The translations under genes were made by a program, and so were the position numbers. DNA of 64,000 bases from Atopsyche davidsoni (lineage: Eukaryota; Arthropoda; Insecta; Trichoptera; Hydrobiosidae): NCBI GenBank assembly GCA_022113835.1, contig JAILWY010000016.1:9517501-9581500 (forward strand), read 5' to 3'. The notes beneath the pieces were generated by a model. The model saw nothing but the letters and a program-made list of their open reading frames with translations. It did not search any database and had not been told where the DNA came from. This document shows positions 48,229 through 59,760 of this stretch, one piece after another. The stretch's first letter is position 1; each line of letters begins with the position of its first letter.

Positions 48229-50504
48229 GGTTTCTTGTAACTACTATAAACACTTGACGTAAGCACGTTTATGTACTGTCGTTCGTGTTAATACCTGTAC
48301 ATCATATAAAATGGTTAATAAATAAAATCACAGTGTCTTTAATTTAACAAAAATATATACATTCAAACAAAAAATAATAATTTCCATTGTTATGCACATT
48401 CGAACGAATTGTTTAGTGGTTTGTATGTGATATTTTTTCTACAAATATTGTCACCTTTTTATTAAAACGTTCACTCGTTGTATTAAAAATATACCGCAAA
48501 TAATTCTGTATACAAGAATACTTTGAGTGTTTTGGTATTTGATCCAAATGCTTTCATATCAAAAATGTTACCAATATTTTTATCTATACATTCAAAGCTA
48601 GACTTAAAATATAGTGTAGTGTAGATTGTTTTCTATTAAACCACTACTCAAAAAAGCCGATCGCGTGTTATTTGATCAAATAATAAAAATATCCATGTAG
48701 CACAAAACAAACTAACAAAATATGTCAATGATAAAAATAATAATGTTTTGTCTAATTAGAAATAAGATATTTGATAGCCTAGATTTACGCCGGGGTCTTT
48801 TTTTAATTATAAATAATATTATCGAAAAAGATTATCTTCAGTAATTCCAAATAAACATACACATTCGTACCTTATTTATCCTTCCAGGAGATATATATAT
48901 GAATCTGCCACTACTTCTTGCTCAAGATGCACCCATGATATTCACGCACTATTTTAATTTTCAAGAAATAACGAATTATCTACCAAAACCATCGGTTTTT
49001 TTATCCAAAGATATCGGATACGCGAATTCACTGAAATGTCACAAAGCACTGTCGTCTTGACCAAAATTATCCAATCCCATTGACAATAATAAAATATACG
49101 TCTTGCATGCAACCAAAAACATAAAAATGTTGCCATTATTTACTTTAAAAAAAATAATTATCCGTGACTTTTTTTTATTTGAATGGTAATAAAATCACGT
49201 GGTACATTAAAAGTCTAATAAATAAATATTTATTACAGTGAGTCACATTATAAAAAAAATTACAATGATATTAGAGGAAATAAAATGTACAAGTAAGACC
49301 GTTAAATTGTATTTATACTAGTGTGTTTGCAAAACTCTGAGAATACTAAGCATACAGTAAGGTCATAAACATTACAACATATGACAATATACATCACTTT
49401 TGAATAGTATTGTATAATTAAACACAAAAAATTTACTCAAGGGATATATGTCACTGCTTGTTCTAATTTAATAATTAACACATATCTACAAATTCGATAT
49501 CTTTTAGGCAAACTGATTCCATGATGCCTGTTTATTTTTCAGTTGTAAAATTAAATATCTATATTTCGAGCATCTACACATGAGCGTCTGAAGCGAGATG
49601 TTTGAATTGAAGTGGCATAAAAACAAAAAATAATATCTACAAGCATTATGAAATTTCGTTTTTTGTTTACTAAGAGATTTTTATGTAGATTTTTCGAACT
49701 TAACATCAAAATCAAAATAAAAGCTCTATCGATGGGTACTTCTGAAAAAAAATAAGGGCAAGAGGCAAAAATATTGACAGGCAATATACCTGTGCCTGTA
49801 TCCATTTTGTAATCTCTTCTCTGATTTTGCTTTAACATAAGTAGAAAGTCCCATTGATTCGTGGTATTTTTATATTTATACAATACGTGGCAGTTATTTT
49901 ATGATGACGGTAGGATCCCCTTTTGTATTCTATATAAGAAACTATTGTATGGCATATCACGTGTCAAGCATTTGCCTCGTAGAATATATGAAAATATCAT
50001 AGAAACCCATTTCAGAGAGGATTTTTCGTCGAATCGTGTCACTTTGTTTCAGCCCCAAAGGCTATTATTTTTTTTTCGGTAATACTGAAAATTTGTTTCA
50101 ACCATATTCTACCGAGGTTGATAGAAAATTGAAGGAGATATTAAATGGGATTCAAAGTAATTAATTATAGAGTTGCATTGTTGCCTTGACGCACAGGTTC
50201 AATTCTCAGAATTTTCAGCACTAGTGGTGAGTTATAATTCGAAATGAAATTTTCCAGCTATTTTCGCCAGCCAGGCTGGGCGGCCCTGGCAGCGCATGTC
50301 GCGGAATGTTTATCGTTGTTATTTGGAGTAACGAACTCAGTTACGCTCCAGTCAGGAGTCGTTGCCGCCGGTCCGTCTCGGCCTTAATAAGACAAAAGGA
50401 ACGTGAATAATGCACGCGGCCGCCGAAGTTGCGCACCCCTGCCAGCCCACCGGAGATATCACTAGCGGCATTACGTCATTTGAAATTGCTGCTTTGCTGG
50501 CCTC
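48229..50504. other. Gene-free region with one GC-rich island
   Basis: AT-rich until the island 50260-50500, which has GCCAGGCTGGGCGGCCCTGG and CACGCGGCCGCCGAAGTTGC. The island may be regulatory or exonic; no splice pair was found. Confidence 0.4.
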
Positions 50505-51450
50505 AGACTCGGTTAGTTATTCTGTTGATACTTGACACTCGGTCTCTGTTAATTTTCTTGTGTGTTGGTTAAGTGCAGGTCGGCCTGTTTCTATTACCAA
50601 TAATCAAAAGTTATATAAATAACCCGGGTTAGTATTGTATAGCATTGTGTGACCTCTCCTATCTTTTCATTCTGCTTGTGCATGGCTGCCATTCTGTACG
50701 CTGAGTGTGTGTACTGGATTTGGAATGATTGTGGAGGGATGTGCTATGGAAGAACCTTGTCAAGGTGGTGGGCTCCTGCTATTGTCTTGAAGATTTGTCA
50801 TAGATAACATTGAATTTCATTTAGTCGTATTTATTATGTGTAATATGTAAATCTTATTTGTAAATATATTTTAAGATGTGATAACGAAAACAAGATAATT
50901 TATATATGGTAATCTCCCCGCTCTCCCCATTCTGTAGCTCATGAATCGTCATTCTGTACCCTGAGCGGGTAAAAAGGATCGTTAATGGAGTAGTGGACTT
51001 GGTATGATTGTGGAGGGATTTGCTCTGGAATACCTTGTGAAGGTGGTGTGCTCATGTTATTGTCTCTGCAGCCTGCTGCAGAAGGAGTATTAGATCTAAA
51101 CTCCGGAGCTTTGTAAGAAAATGATTATATAATAATGCTATTGGGCAGCAGGAATACGCAGACTTTTCCTTCCAATATAAAACTTCGGTGTAAAAGGACC
51201 CGGGGACCTACTAAACTATTTTCTCCTTCCATATACTCAGCAAAATGTCAGGCAACCTCCACTGAGGAGAGGCACTTGATAAAGAAAAAGTATTGTGTAC
51301 TTTTGTGTTTATATATGCATTTTGTTGGCTTTGGACATGGTTTTTTGTTCTGATGATGCTTTATACTCGGGGCGCCGGCGAGTTACGGTCTTTATTAATT
51401 TTCATATGTGTTAAGTGCAGGTCAGAATGTTTCTTTTATCAAAAGCAAAG
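50505..51450 (-). repeat. Repeat cluster: SINE-sized element copies inside a direct duplication
   Basis: The full-length reverse copy is 50913-51290 and a partial reverse copy, in the same orientation, is about 50652-50800. The cluster is bracketed by related direct repeats, 50543-50610 and 51390-51450, sharing TTAATTTTC, TTAAGTGCAGGTC and TGTTTCT blocks. A tandem duplication of a region containing the element, followed by loss in one unit, is the simplest history. Confidence 0.65.
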
Positions 51451-51775
51451 ACATTTGTAAATTGTACATATTCTTCCTTTTCAGTTCAAATAAGTATAAG
51501 TTGTGCCCAGATTCAATTTTATATAATATCATATTGATAATTTTTCGCTCTTTTGTCTATTCGAGCTACATATTTAATGATCGCAATATCCGGTTGCAAT
51601 GAAAGTTTTTTTTTCCATTATTTATATTTGATTGAAAATTAGAACTATTCTGTCCAAGTATGAACCAATTTATAAAATATCTAAAGTAATGAACAGGATA
51701 AAATGCTGCGTTTAGACTTAAATTAAAGAAATTCAATATTTTTGACAGAGAGTACTTGGTGGAATTCCATTTTAA

Positions 51776-51966
51776 TATTTTGAATAAAAATACTTGAGTG
51801 ATTTTCCACATTTTTGTTTTTATTAGTGACCGGTTTCGCCAACCTTTCACGTTGGCATTATCAAACAGAGTCTCTGTTTGATAATGCCAACGTGAAAGGT
51901 TGGCGAAACCGGTCACTAATAAAAACAAAAATGTGGAAAATCACTCAAGTATTTTTATTCAAAATA
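51776..51966. repeat. Perfect 95-bp-arm palindrome, hammerhead-like family 2, copy 2
   Basis: Arms 51776-51870 and 51872-51966 are exact reverse complements around a single T at 51871. Each arm holds a degenerate hammerhead-like motif (plus: TTGATAA 51878-51884; stem II GCCAAC 51886-51891 with GTTGGC 51899-51904; GAAAC-CG-GT; C at 51914). The left flank (AGTACTTGGTGGAATTCCAT) matches the 27-kb copy. The mirrored open frames on both strands are a by-product of the palindrome. Confidence 0.85.
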
Positions 51967-52025
51967 CTTAAATTAAAAGTAAATTGCATTATGACACGTA
52001 TTCAAATTTTTTCAAACATTAAATC

Positions 52026-52030
<5 letters not shown>

Positions 52031-52077
<47 letters not shown>
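52031..52077. repeat. (TA)n microsatellite
   Basis: About 23 uninterrupted TA units. Confidence 0.98.
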
Positions 52078-52079
<2 letters not shown>

Positions 52080-55000
52080 AATAGAAACATTAGTTATACA
52101 CATGTATTTTTTCCAATCCTCGCTCCAAGATATGCAAAATCAAATCTCACGTGTCTCTCAAAAATATAAGCATTCGAGCAACACAAAGCATGAGCAATTC
52201 GTAAACACAATTTAACTGCAATATACAAGAGTGGTTTTAATTATTTTGAGTTTATTTCCGCCGGTAATTTCATCGAAGATGAATGTTCAAATTCACAAAA
52301 TTCGCATTAAGCACAGTACAGTGCGGCCGTGCAAATAACAGAAGAAAATCCCTCATGTTGTCGTGAAACTGCTTTGTCTTTTGTAACGAGTCTCTGGAGT
52401 GGTCACGGTCATTAGATTGACATTGTTTGAAGCCAAAACAGTCCGGCGCCAGCATTCACGATCCATTAAACTCTGTGCACCAATTCAAGACCAAGACTCA
52501 CGAAAACGTAACTGACATTTTAAAATTAATTTAAAATAAAATAAAAACATCGTACTCTAAATAGTAATTTTTTTTTAATTTTTACATTTAATATAAAATA
52601 TTCAAACGTTCCCACGATATTCTGGTTTGATTTATAATGATAAAAATTTAGACAACGAATATTAAAACCCAAATGCCTGGATAATTATAAGCATTTTTTA
52701 AGTCAATATCTTAGACATTTTGATTAAATGAAACATTTTATAAAATAATAATATTCAAGTATACAAATCAAAACCACATGCGCGTGTTTAAATTATTAAT
52801 CATTAGTAAGTTTGTGTGATTGTTAATTAAATTTTATTTCTGTTATACTTTTTTCACATTTTTTTCTCAGAATTACATTGTGCATGAGGTTGATGACTAT
52901 TTATTGTGATACCAGAAAATATATTAAAAAAACTCAAAAATAATATACGTTTAATTCAAACGTACAAAATTTATTTAAGGTTTTATTAAACATTAGAATG
53001 AAATGTAAAATACCCGATGATATTCTAAAAACCGGCACGCAATATTTTCCACAAATTCTACTGAGAAACTCCTTTCATATCTGAATGTATGTATATTTAG
53101 AATCCTTAGGATTTGTTAGCTACCAAATCGATAGATATAACAGACAGCGTGTCATTATGACATTCCGGATATGTGGCAGATACAGCTTGTCTCATTTCAG
53201 CTAAGTAAATAAGAGTGAGCTCTCTTGAACCTGTCAGATCATCGCAATCTTAATCCAACTAGTGACACAATGGCACACATAAGTCTGAAAATACTAACTA
53301 TAGATATCGATTACTATTATACTCAGCTTTTACTAAAGTACCGATCAAATAGAGCGGTAGAAATGTGATTTTTTATTTACGATTCATGTTTACTTTGAAA
53401 TGCTTCATATTGTATTTTTCTTATAGAACCAGCGAGGTTGAATATTTCAACTATTAATAAAGTAAAAATAAAAATATATATTTTTTCACGTTTCTTCTAA
53501 ATTACAAAAATAATTGCGTAACCTATTTTAATTGATAACAAAACTTAAAACATACGTCGACTATTAACAAATTATAAGCATGTTACCTGTATCAAAAATT
53601 AAATAAGTTTGCAGATTTCACTATTCGTAAACACTAACACTCTGAAACTGAAAAATAACTAAATACTAAGTATATCTTTGGCACTTGTCAAAAATATACT
53701 AATATATGCTATGAAAGGTACAAACAATAGACTCAAAGACTCTACTTTTCTTGTACCAAAGTTTTGTTTAATTTAATTTAATTAATTAAATTAGAAAAAC
53801 AATCATAACAGCTTACATCAGTTTAAGATTAATTAATTTCTTTATTATTTTAACTTTAGAAACACAAAATAATATCCATAAGAATCTCAGTAGTTCTCGT
53901 GTTTATTTTAAATTTTAGTACATATTTGATTTTTTCTACTTATTTTTTAATAATTTAATTACTATGTACAAATATCAAAATTTTATTTTAATACGCTAAC
54001 ACTCATTACTTTTTTATATTTAATATATTTTCCTTTAAAAAAATTGGTAAAAACTAATATAAAAAGAAGAATTGTGAAACTGTTTCTATCCAAATTTTAT
54101 GTTACATTTCAATTTATAACAAAAGCTAAAATTATCAAATAAAATTTGAATTAAGTGATTTTTTAAACATTTTATAGAACAACATACGATAATGCCACTT
54201 TAAACTTTCGTTATAAATTATTCATAAAAGTAAAGTGATTTTCTGTACACTTTTTAAAGATTTCACGATAATACTTTTTTAGTAGTTTTAGTATTTCAAA
54301 CCACAGTTTCTGAAACATCTTTTTTTGCTAAAATATCAGCGTTAAAAATATAGTTTTAAAACTAGTAAACTATATTAAGGCTTTTTATTTTTATCGATTT
54401 ATGATAAGAAAGAACAAAACAAACATTTATTATAAATTAATTATAAAAATACAAACACCAAAAAAAGGCAGTAAAAACTCAATTTAAAAAAAAAACTACA
54501 ATCTATAAAAGACTCAAATCTTAATTTTCGAGTACTTAATACTGCTAAGAATGTTTAAATATTTAAGTAAAATTAACTTTGAATAAACAATCGTATTATA
54601 TTCTTTTTAGGGGTATTTTGAACGAAAGCTTTCATGGATATTTAAAAATTGATGAAGTTCAAATACTTTCAGTGTATTTAAGTAGAAGACAGGCGTTTGG
54701 ATTTTTTGGAAGACGAAATTCCTCCGATATCTATATTTAGTGAAATCTCTGACATAGATCGCATACTCAGACAATTCAATTTCATGTCAGGTTCAACCAG
54801 ATACCTCCACCAAAAGATAACCAGAATTAGGGCTTTGTAATATAAATTTATATTTGTAAACTTATATTTATAAATGTTTAAATTTTCATATTTTCTTTCT
54901 CAATTCAATAACTAATAAACGACGCGTTTGTCATGTTTCAGTTACAAAAGTATATTTCAATATTTAACTCCAGAACCATCTTTCAGTTAAACATATCGAT

Positions 55001-55398
55001 TGCACAAAGTCTTGAGTATTTTATTTTATTTTCATACTTTTCCGTTGATATACTGATAAACAACGTTTACAATTTCTTAGAATCCACACTCCCTTGAAAA
55101 TTGAGTTCATTTGTGATGTCATCAATATATTTGAAAACAAATTTAACACACCAGAGTCAAGCATTGAACAGGCATAAAAAACCACATTAGCCAAAGAAAG
55201 CTCAAACAAATATAAAAAATACCTAAAAATAAATTGATTACCACATGAAAATATTACAAGCTAATACATTTTTGAATTCACGGTGCAAATTTACTTGAAC
55301 TACTTAAGATAGAATTTATATTTCAAGAGACTCACAAAGTCACTACTCAGAGTACGGTTCGAATGAAAAGCAAATTTATGTTATTATGATTTTGCGAA
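52078..55398. other. Gene-free AT-rich stretch
   Basis: A small GC-richer island lies at 52310-52470. The rest is AT-rich and without a supported gene. Confidence 0.45.
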
Positions 55399-55512
<114 letters not shown>

Positions 55513-55695
55513 TGTGAATTTATCTCAAGGTTAATGTATAAATTCTAATGGAAACAGTAGTAGCAGGAAACAATCTAGATCAAATATTAGGGAAGCAACA
55601 GTGGCGCATTGAGTACCTTTTATAGTGACGTGTAAACTTAAATGGTTTCAAATCACCCGCCCTTCAGCCGTGGTCCCGCAGGAGTCCACATATTT

Positions 55696-55869
55696 GCTCA
55701 CCACTCATCCCCAAAATAGAGTTTGTTGTCGCCTCGCCCATACAGATAAATGAGGAACATTCGTCTCGGATCGCTCCCCGCTCGCCTCGGACGTCAGACG
55801 CTATCTCCGTGGAATTCCACGCAGAGGCGTAGTAAATACTATCGGCGGCCATGTACGAGCCGCCATCTT
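55696..55869 (-). promoter_or_regulatory. Candidate promoter and first exon (minus strand)
   Basis: A CpG-rich island. On the minus strand AAGATGGCGGC (55859-55869), a known YY1-type start-site motif in animals, precedes an open frame from ATG at 55852 (MAADSIYYASAWNSTEIASD onward). It runs into GGGATGAGTG followed by GTGAGC (55696-55701), a good 5' splice site. That would give a ~50-codon first coding exon. The nearer ATG inside the motif opens only a 21-codon frame. No family is recognised, and the next exon would lie to the left in the AT-rich stretch. Confidence 0.3.
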
Positions 55870-56040
55870 GAATTTCGTTGTTTTTCTCTCTCCATTGTCT
55901 GGAAGTACTGCCGGCTTTGTCCGCGCTATTTTTGGGGCTACAGCTACTTTCAACATTTTTTTAATGGCACCTAGAAAATCTCTTTCATCCTAAGCCTAAA
56001 CCCAACTGTATCAAATATTTTTTTTACATATTTATAATTT

Positions 56041-56375
56041 CTTCATCGAACGCATCTCCTCAGAGGAGGTTGACGACCATTTTACTGAGCATATACTCAT
56101 GCTGAGCCAGTGCTCATAGTTTTCTAATGGGGAAATAGTGTAATGGGTCCCCGAGTCCTTCTACACCTCGGTTTTATATTGGAAAGAAAAGTCTGCGTAT
56201 TGCTGCTGCCCAATAGCATTATTATATTACCATTTCCTTACAAAGCACTAGAAATTAGATCTAATACTCCTTCTGCAGAAATCTACAGAAACAATAGCAG
56301 TAGTCCAGTTTTCCATTACTGATATATTACACGCGCTAAGGGTACGAAATGGCAGCCATGCAAAAGTGGGGAAGC
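56041..56375 (+). repeat. SINE-sized dispersed repeat, copy 2
   Basis: Aligns with 34618-34965 from CTCCTCAGAGGAGGTTG to TGGCAGCCATGCAAAAGTGG. It keeps AAAGAAAAGTCTGCGTATTG, which is also present in the reverse copy at 51.2 kb but missing at 34.7 kb. Confidence 0.7.
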
Positions 56376-59329
56376 TATTTTTTAATTCTTATAAAATTTA
56401 AAGACTGATATATTGAAAAGAAATGAGAACTCTACTCTATAAAAAAAACAGTTGAACTCATATCAAAAAATAATTGTTTATAATAATTTTTTTAATATTT
56501 TATTTCAAGCGTCCGCGGACCACATGTTGGGATCGCACCCAAGAGCTGAAATAGTATTCGTTGTTTATTTATTCTCGTTACTTTTTTGTTCTTCTTAATT
56601 TGTCCCGCGGGGAGCAGAACGCTTGGAGTGTAATAAATGCTCGGAATCGGCCCGCAAATTGGAAGCGATCCCGCGCATAGTTCACACTCGCATCGCCGTG
56701 CAATCGGAAAATTAAAGCGACTCTAGCGACTAATTTAAATTAAATTATAATCTATTGCTGGTACAAATATTTACATTCCTGAATAATCTGAAACGTGAAC
56801 TTTGTGATACCATGGACCAAGAAATATATTATTGCCTATGGGATAGAAGAAATATTTGTCATGTTTGTGCAAAGAAATTATTAAGTACATCTTTGATGCT
56901 ATTATTCGAAATTATTTATACACCAAATACTGCTATAATGAATATTCATATTTACAAAAAAAAAAGACTTTTGTAAAATTATATATGATAGATGAAAAAA
57001 ATAGTGTCTCTACTTTGGAAGAATGGAAAAAAATCATTTAATAATTTACTTTATTTCTTATTACTTGCATATGTGATCTATCTAAATAATTTTGGTAATC
57101 AGTCTGGTAAGGCCCTTGAAAGACAAAAACACAAACAATTTTAACCACTTAGCTATTCATGTATGTGCATTATACATGTATTTATTAAATAGTAAACGAA
57201 TATTTTTTATATTTTATACCGACTGTATTTTAAACTACAACAAACTAAAATTTGTCACCATTGCTTGATAATTGGTATTTACTTTCTTCTAGTATTAAAT
57301 AAATCAAGATTGTATCTCATTAAAATGAAACATCAGCAGTTCCTCGTGTGCAAATTGTTTCTAGTGTTATTTAATGGATTCGAGGAAATGATCAAGCTTC
57401 ATTTATCATTGAAGATAACTTTGAAACTGGAAACAGGAGCATCTTTATAAATAAATAAAAACAAATGAAATTATTCATAAAAATATTATGGCAACAAAAG
57501 AAGCAGTCGAAGCAATTATTTCCTTATCATATATCCGTAATATAAAAATCAATAACATTTTGTCACATCAAACGATATTTCGATAAGTAGTTTGTTATAA
57601 CTTTTATTCGTGTCGTCGAGTTTCAAAACCCAATTAGTGAGTTTTTTTTTTGTTTTTTTCATTGTTTTGCGAATAATTGTAGTTTTCAATAAGCAATAAA
57701 AGAACTTCAAACAAATAATTTGTTTCTAATTTAAATATACACAGTCATAAAAAAATTCCCGCTCATATTAATCAACAATATTTTCTACTCATGTATGTTG
57801 ATGAATAAATTCGTAAGTCACCACTTTGATCCAAGCCTTTGCGAAGCAATAACACACGATTCTATTAATATATAAGTAATAAGTAGGAGACCCATAACAT
57901 TATTTTAACTCTAGAAAACCATGTACCTTGGCTCGGCATGTGTATATGCTCAGTGTATATGGTATATGGTCACCAACTTCCTCTGAGGAGAGGCACTTGA
58001 TGAAGAAGAATGAATCAGTCTATTTAATATTCGTGCAAGCTAATCGCGGTTCAAACAGCCCGAGAACAATAATTTAAACTATTTTTAACTTTGCAGCCAA
58101 CTGGGCTCTGATTTATGACAAAGCTGGCGTTTTCTGCGTGAGCTAACATTGTCAGTGCGTCACCTCGTCGGTGTGACTTTAACGTGTCAAGCGTGAGAGT
58201 TCTCTCGAGTATACATAAAACAAAAAATAAAACGAGGTGCTCCGAGATTTATGATTGTTTTCAAATAAATGGTTGCCAATTTGCTCGGAAGGAGGAGTAA
58301 AAACAATGTATTTAAATTTATAAATAACAAACGCTTAAAAGCGTTTTTACTTTAAATCTATCTACGAGGGTATAAAATATAAATGAAAAATAAAAAAGTA
58401 AATTTTCTTCTTATTCAAGCTTCTAAAAACAGGTTGGTGTCCATATCACTGAGCATATATACACCACAAGCTAGTATTACTATTTCGGCTTTACACTTGA
58501 CTTCGAGCCTCTGACGAAAATTTCTCATCCACTTTCACCTTCCAATGCCTCTTTTTCATTAGATTATTCTATAGAAGCGTTTGAAACATGATCACTTAAA
58601 ATACCATGGATTGCCCACGTCAGAAACGAAACGGTCTTAAGTAAAACGCTGAAAGAATATTTATAAATTGATACAGAAAAATAGTAGCGCCCCTTGTATG
58701 TATGTATCTTAAATTTATTATAAACACTAGATTGAAAGGTCGAAAGAAAACCACGAAGAATTATACTAGTCTGAATATTCTAGTGAATATTATCGAGAAA
58801 AACATTGAACGTACTACCAGATCTTAATACTGTTTTTTTTATTTAATTTTAAATAAAAAAAATGCGTTTAAAGCGCTTTATACGACCGACAGGTAGGATT
58901 GTGATAGTTTTTCGACAATTTTTTTAAACAAAGGCTATTACCGTTCAGTTATCAGTTTTGTGAGTAAACCAGACCGCTCATGTTATTCCTTAGTGACTTT
59001 GAAACGATGAGATTTTTTGATCACTGTTGATATTGAGACTGTTTATCATTTCAACAATATATCGTGCTAAAGGTTAATAGAGCTATTTGTTGTGAAATGC
59101 CAGCATTGAAGGAAAATATTTTTGCAATTACATTTTTTTTTCTCCGTACTTGTGAAATATGTGAGCTCGAAAAAATTTTAAGGTTGAGTAATGACAAAAC
59201 CATTGATTATCCGAAAGCTCCAATAAACCTTTTACAAACGGATTCCCGGGAGATTTACGCGCATGTTGATAATTTTACATTACAGCGCGATATCTCGGTC
59301 GACCGGCTGAAATTTATTGCAACGGCCTG
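56376..59329. other. Gene-free stretch with island and repeat fragments
   Basis: A GC-rich island at 56505-56730. SINE-sized repeat fragments at 57955-58012 (reverse, CCTCTGAGGAGAGGCACTTG) and 58430-58470 (forward). An 88-codon frame at 59064-59330 is unrecognised. Confidence 0.4.
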
Positions 59330-59760
59330 ATATATTTATTAAGTTTCACAAATTTGCCTCACGCAGGCCCGGCGGCGTCTCTCACCCTGGAATGCCGAAG
59401 ACCAGACGCCCTCATCCATTAACTGCTAATTTAAAGTTGTTTAAAAATGTCGTTGCGGCTAATTCATTGCCTGCAGTCTTGTCTGGAAATTCCGAGAAAC
59501 CTCAAGAAATACCACTTTTAATGGCGGCGCGTATGGGTTTTGGGAAGCGAACTAAAGTTCGTCGTTTTCTTCGTATTTGTATCTGTTATCGCCCACTCGG
59601 GACGCCATTTAAGCAGGGCCATAATGCACGCGATAGAGTAGTTTTATTTTTAATAAATTTTATGGCTTTTCGGAGGAGCTGCATGGAGGTCCAGTGTTGG
59701 TTTCTATTTATGGGGTCTCTTACTCGTCTTCGCGCAGGCTCTGAGGATATCTGAAAAGTT
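59330..59760 (+). other. GC-rich island with a 145-codon open frame
   Basis: A frame open from 59317 to 59754 runs through an island with CCCGGCGGCGTCTCTCACCC and AATGGCGGCGCGTATGGGTT. It contains FGKRTKVRRFLRICICYRPL and no recognised domain. TAAT-core words (ATTAACTGCTAATT, GCTAATTCATTG) lie inside, as in homeodomain-bound regulatory DNA. Conserved non-coding element and exon are both possible. Confidence 0.3.

Noticed and set aside
51566..52215. Pair of 120- and 133-codon frames on opposite strands sharing their first ~50 residues
   Set aside because: The shared residues come from the perfect 95-bp palindrome, and one frame runs into a (TA)n tract.
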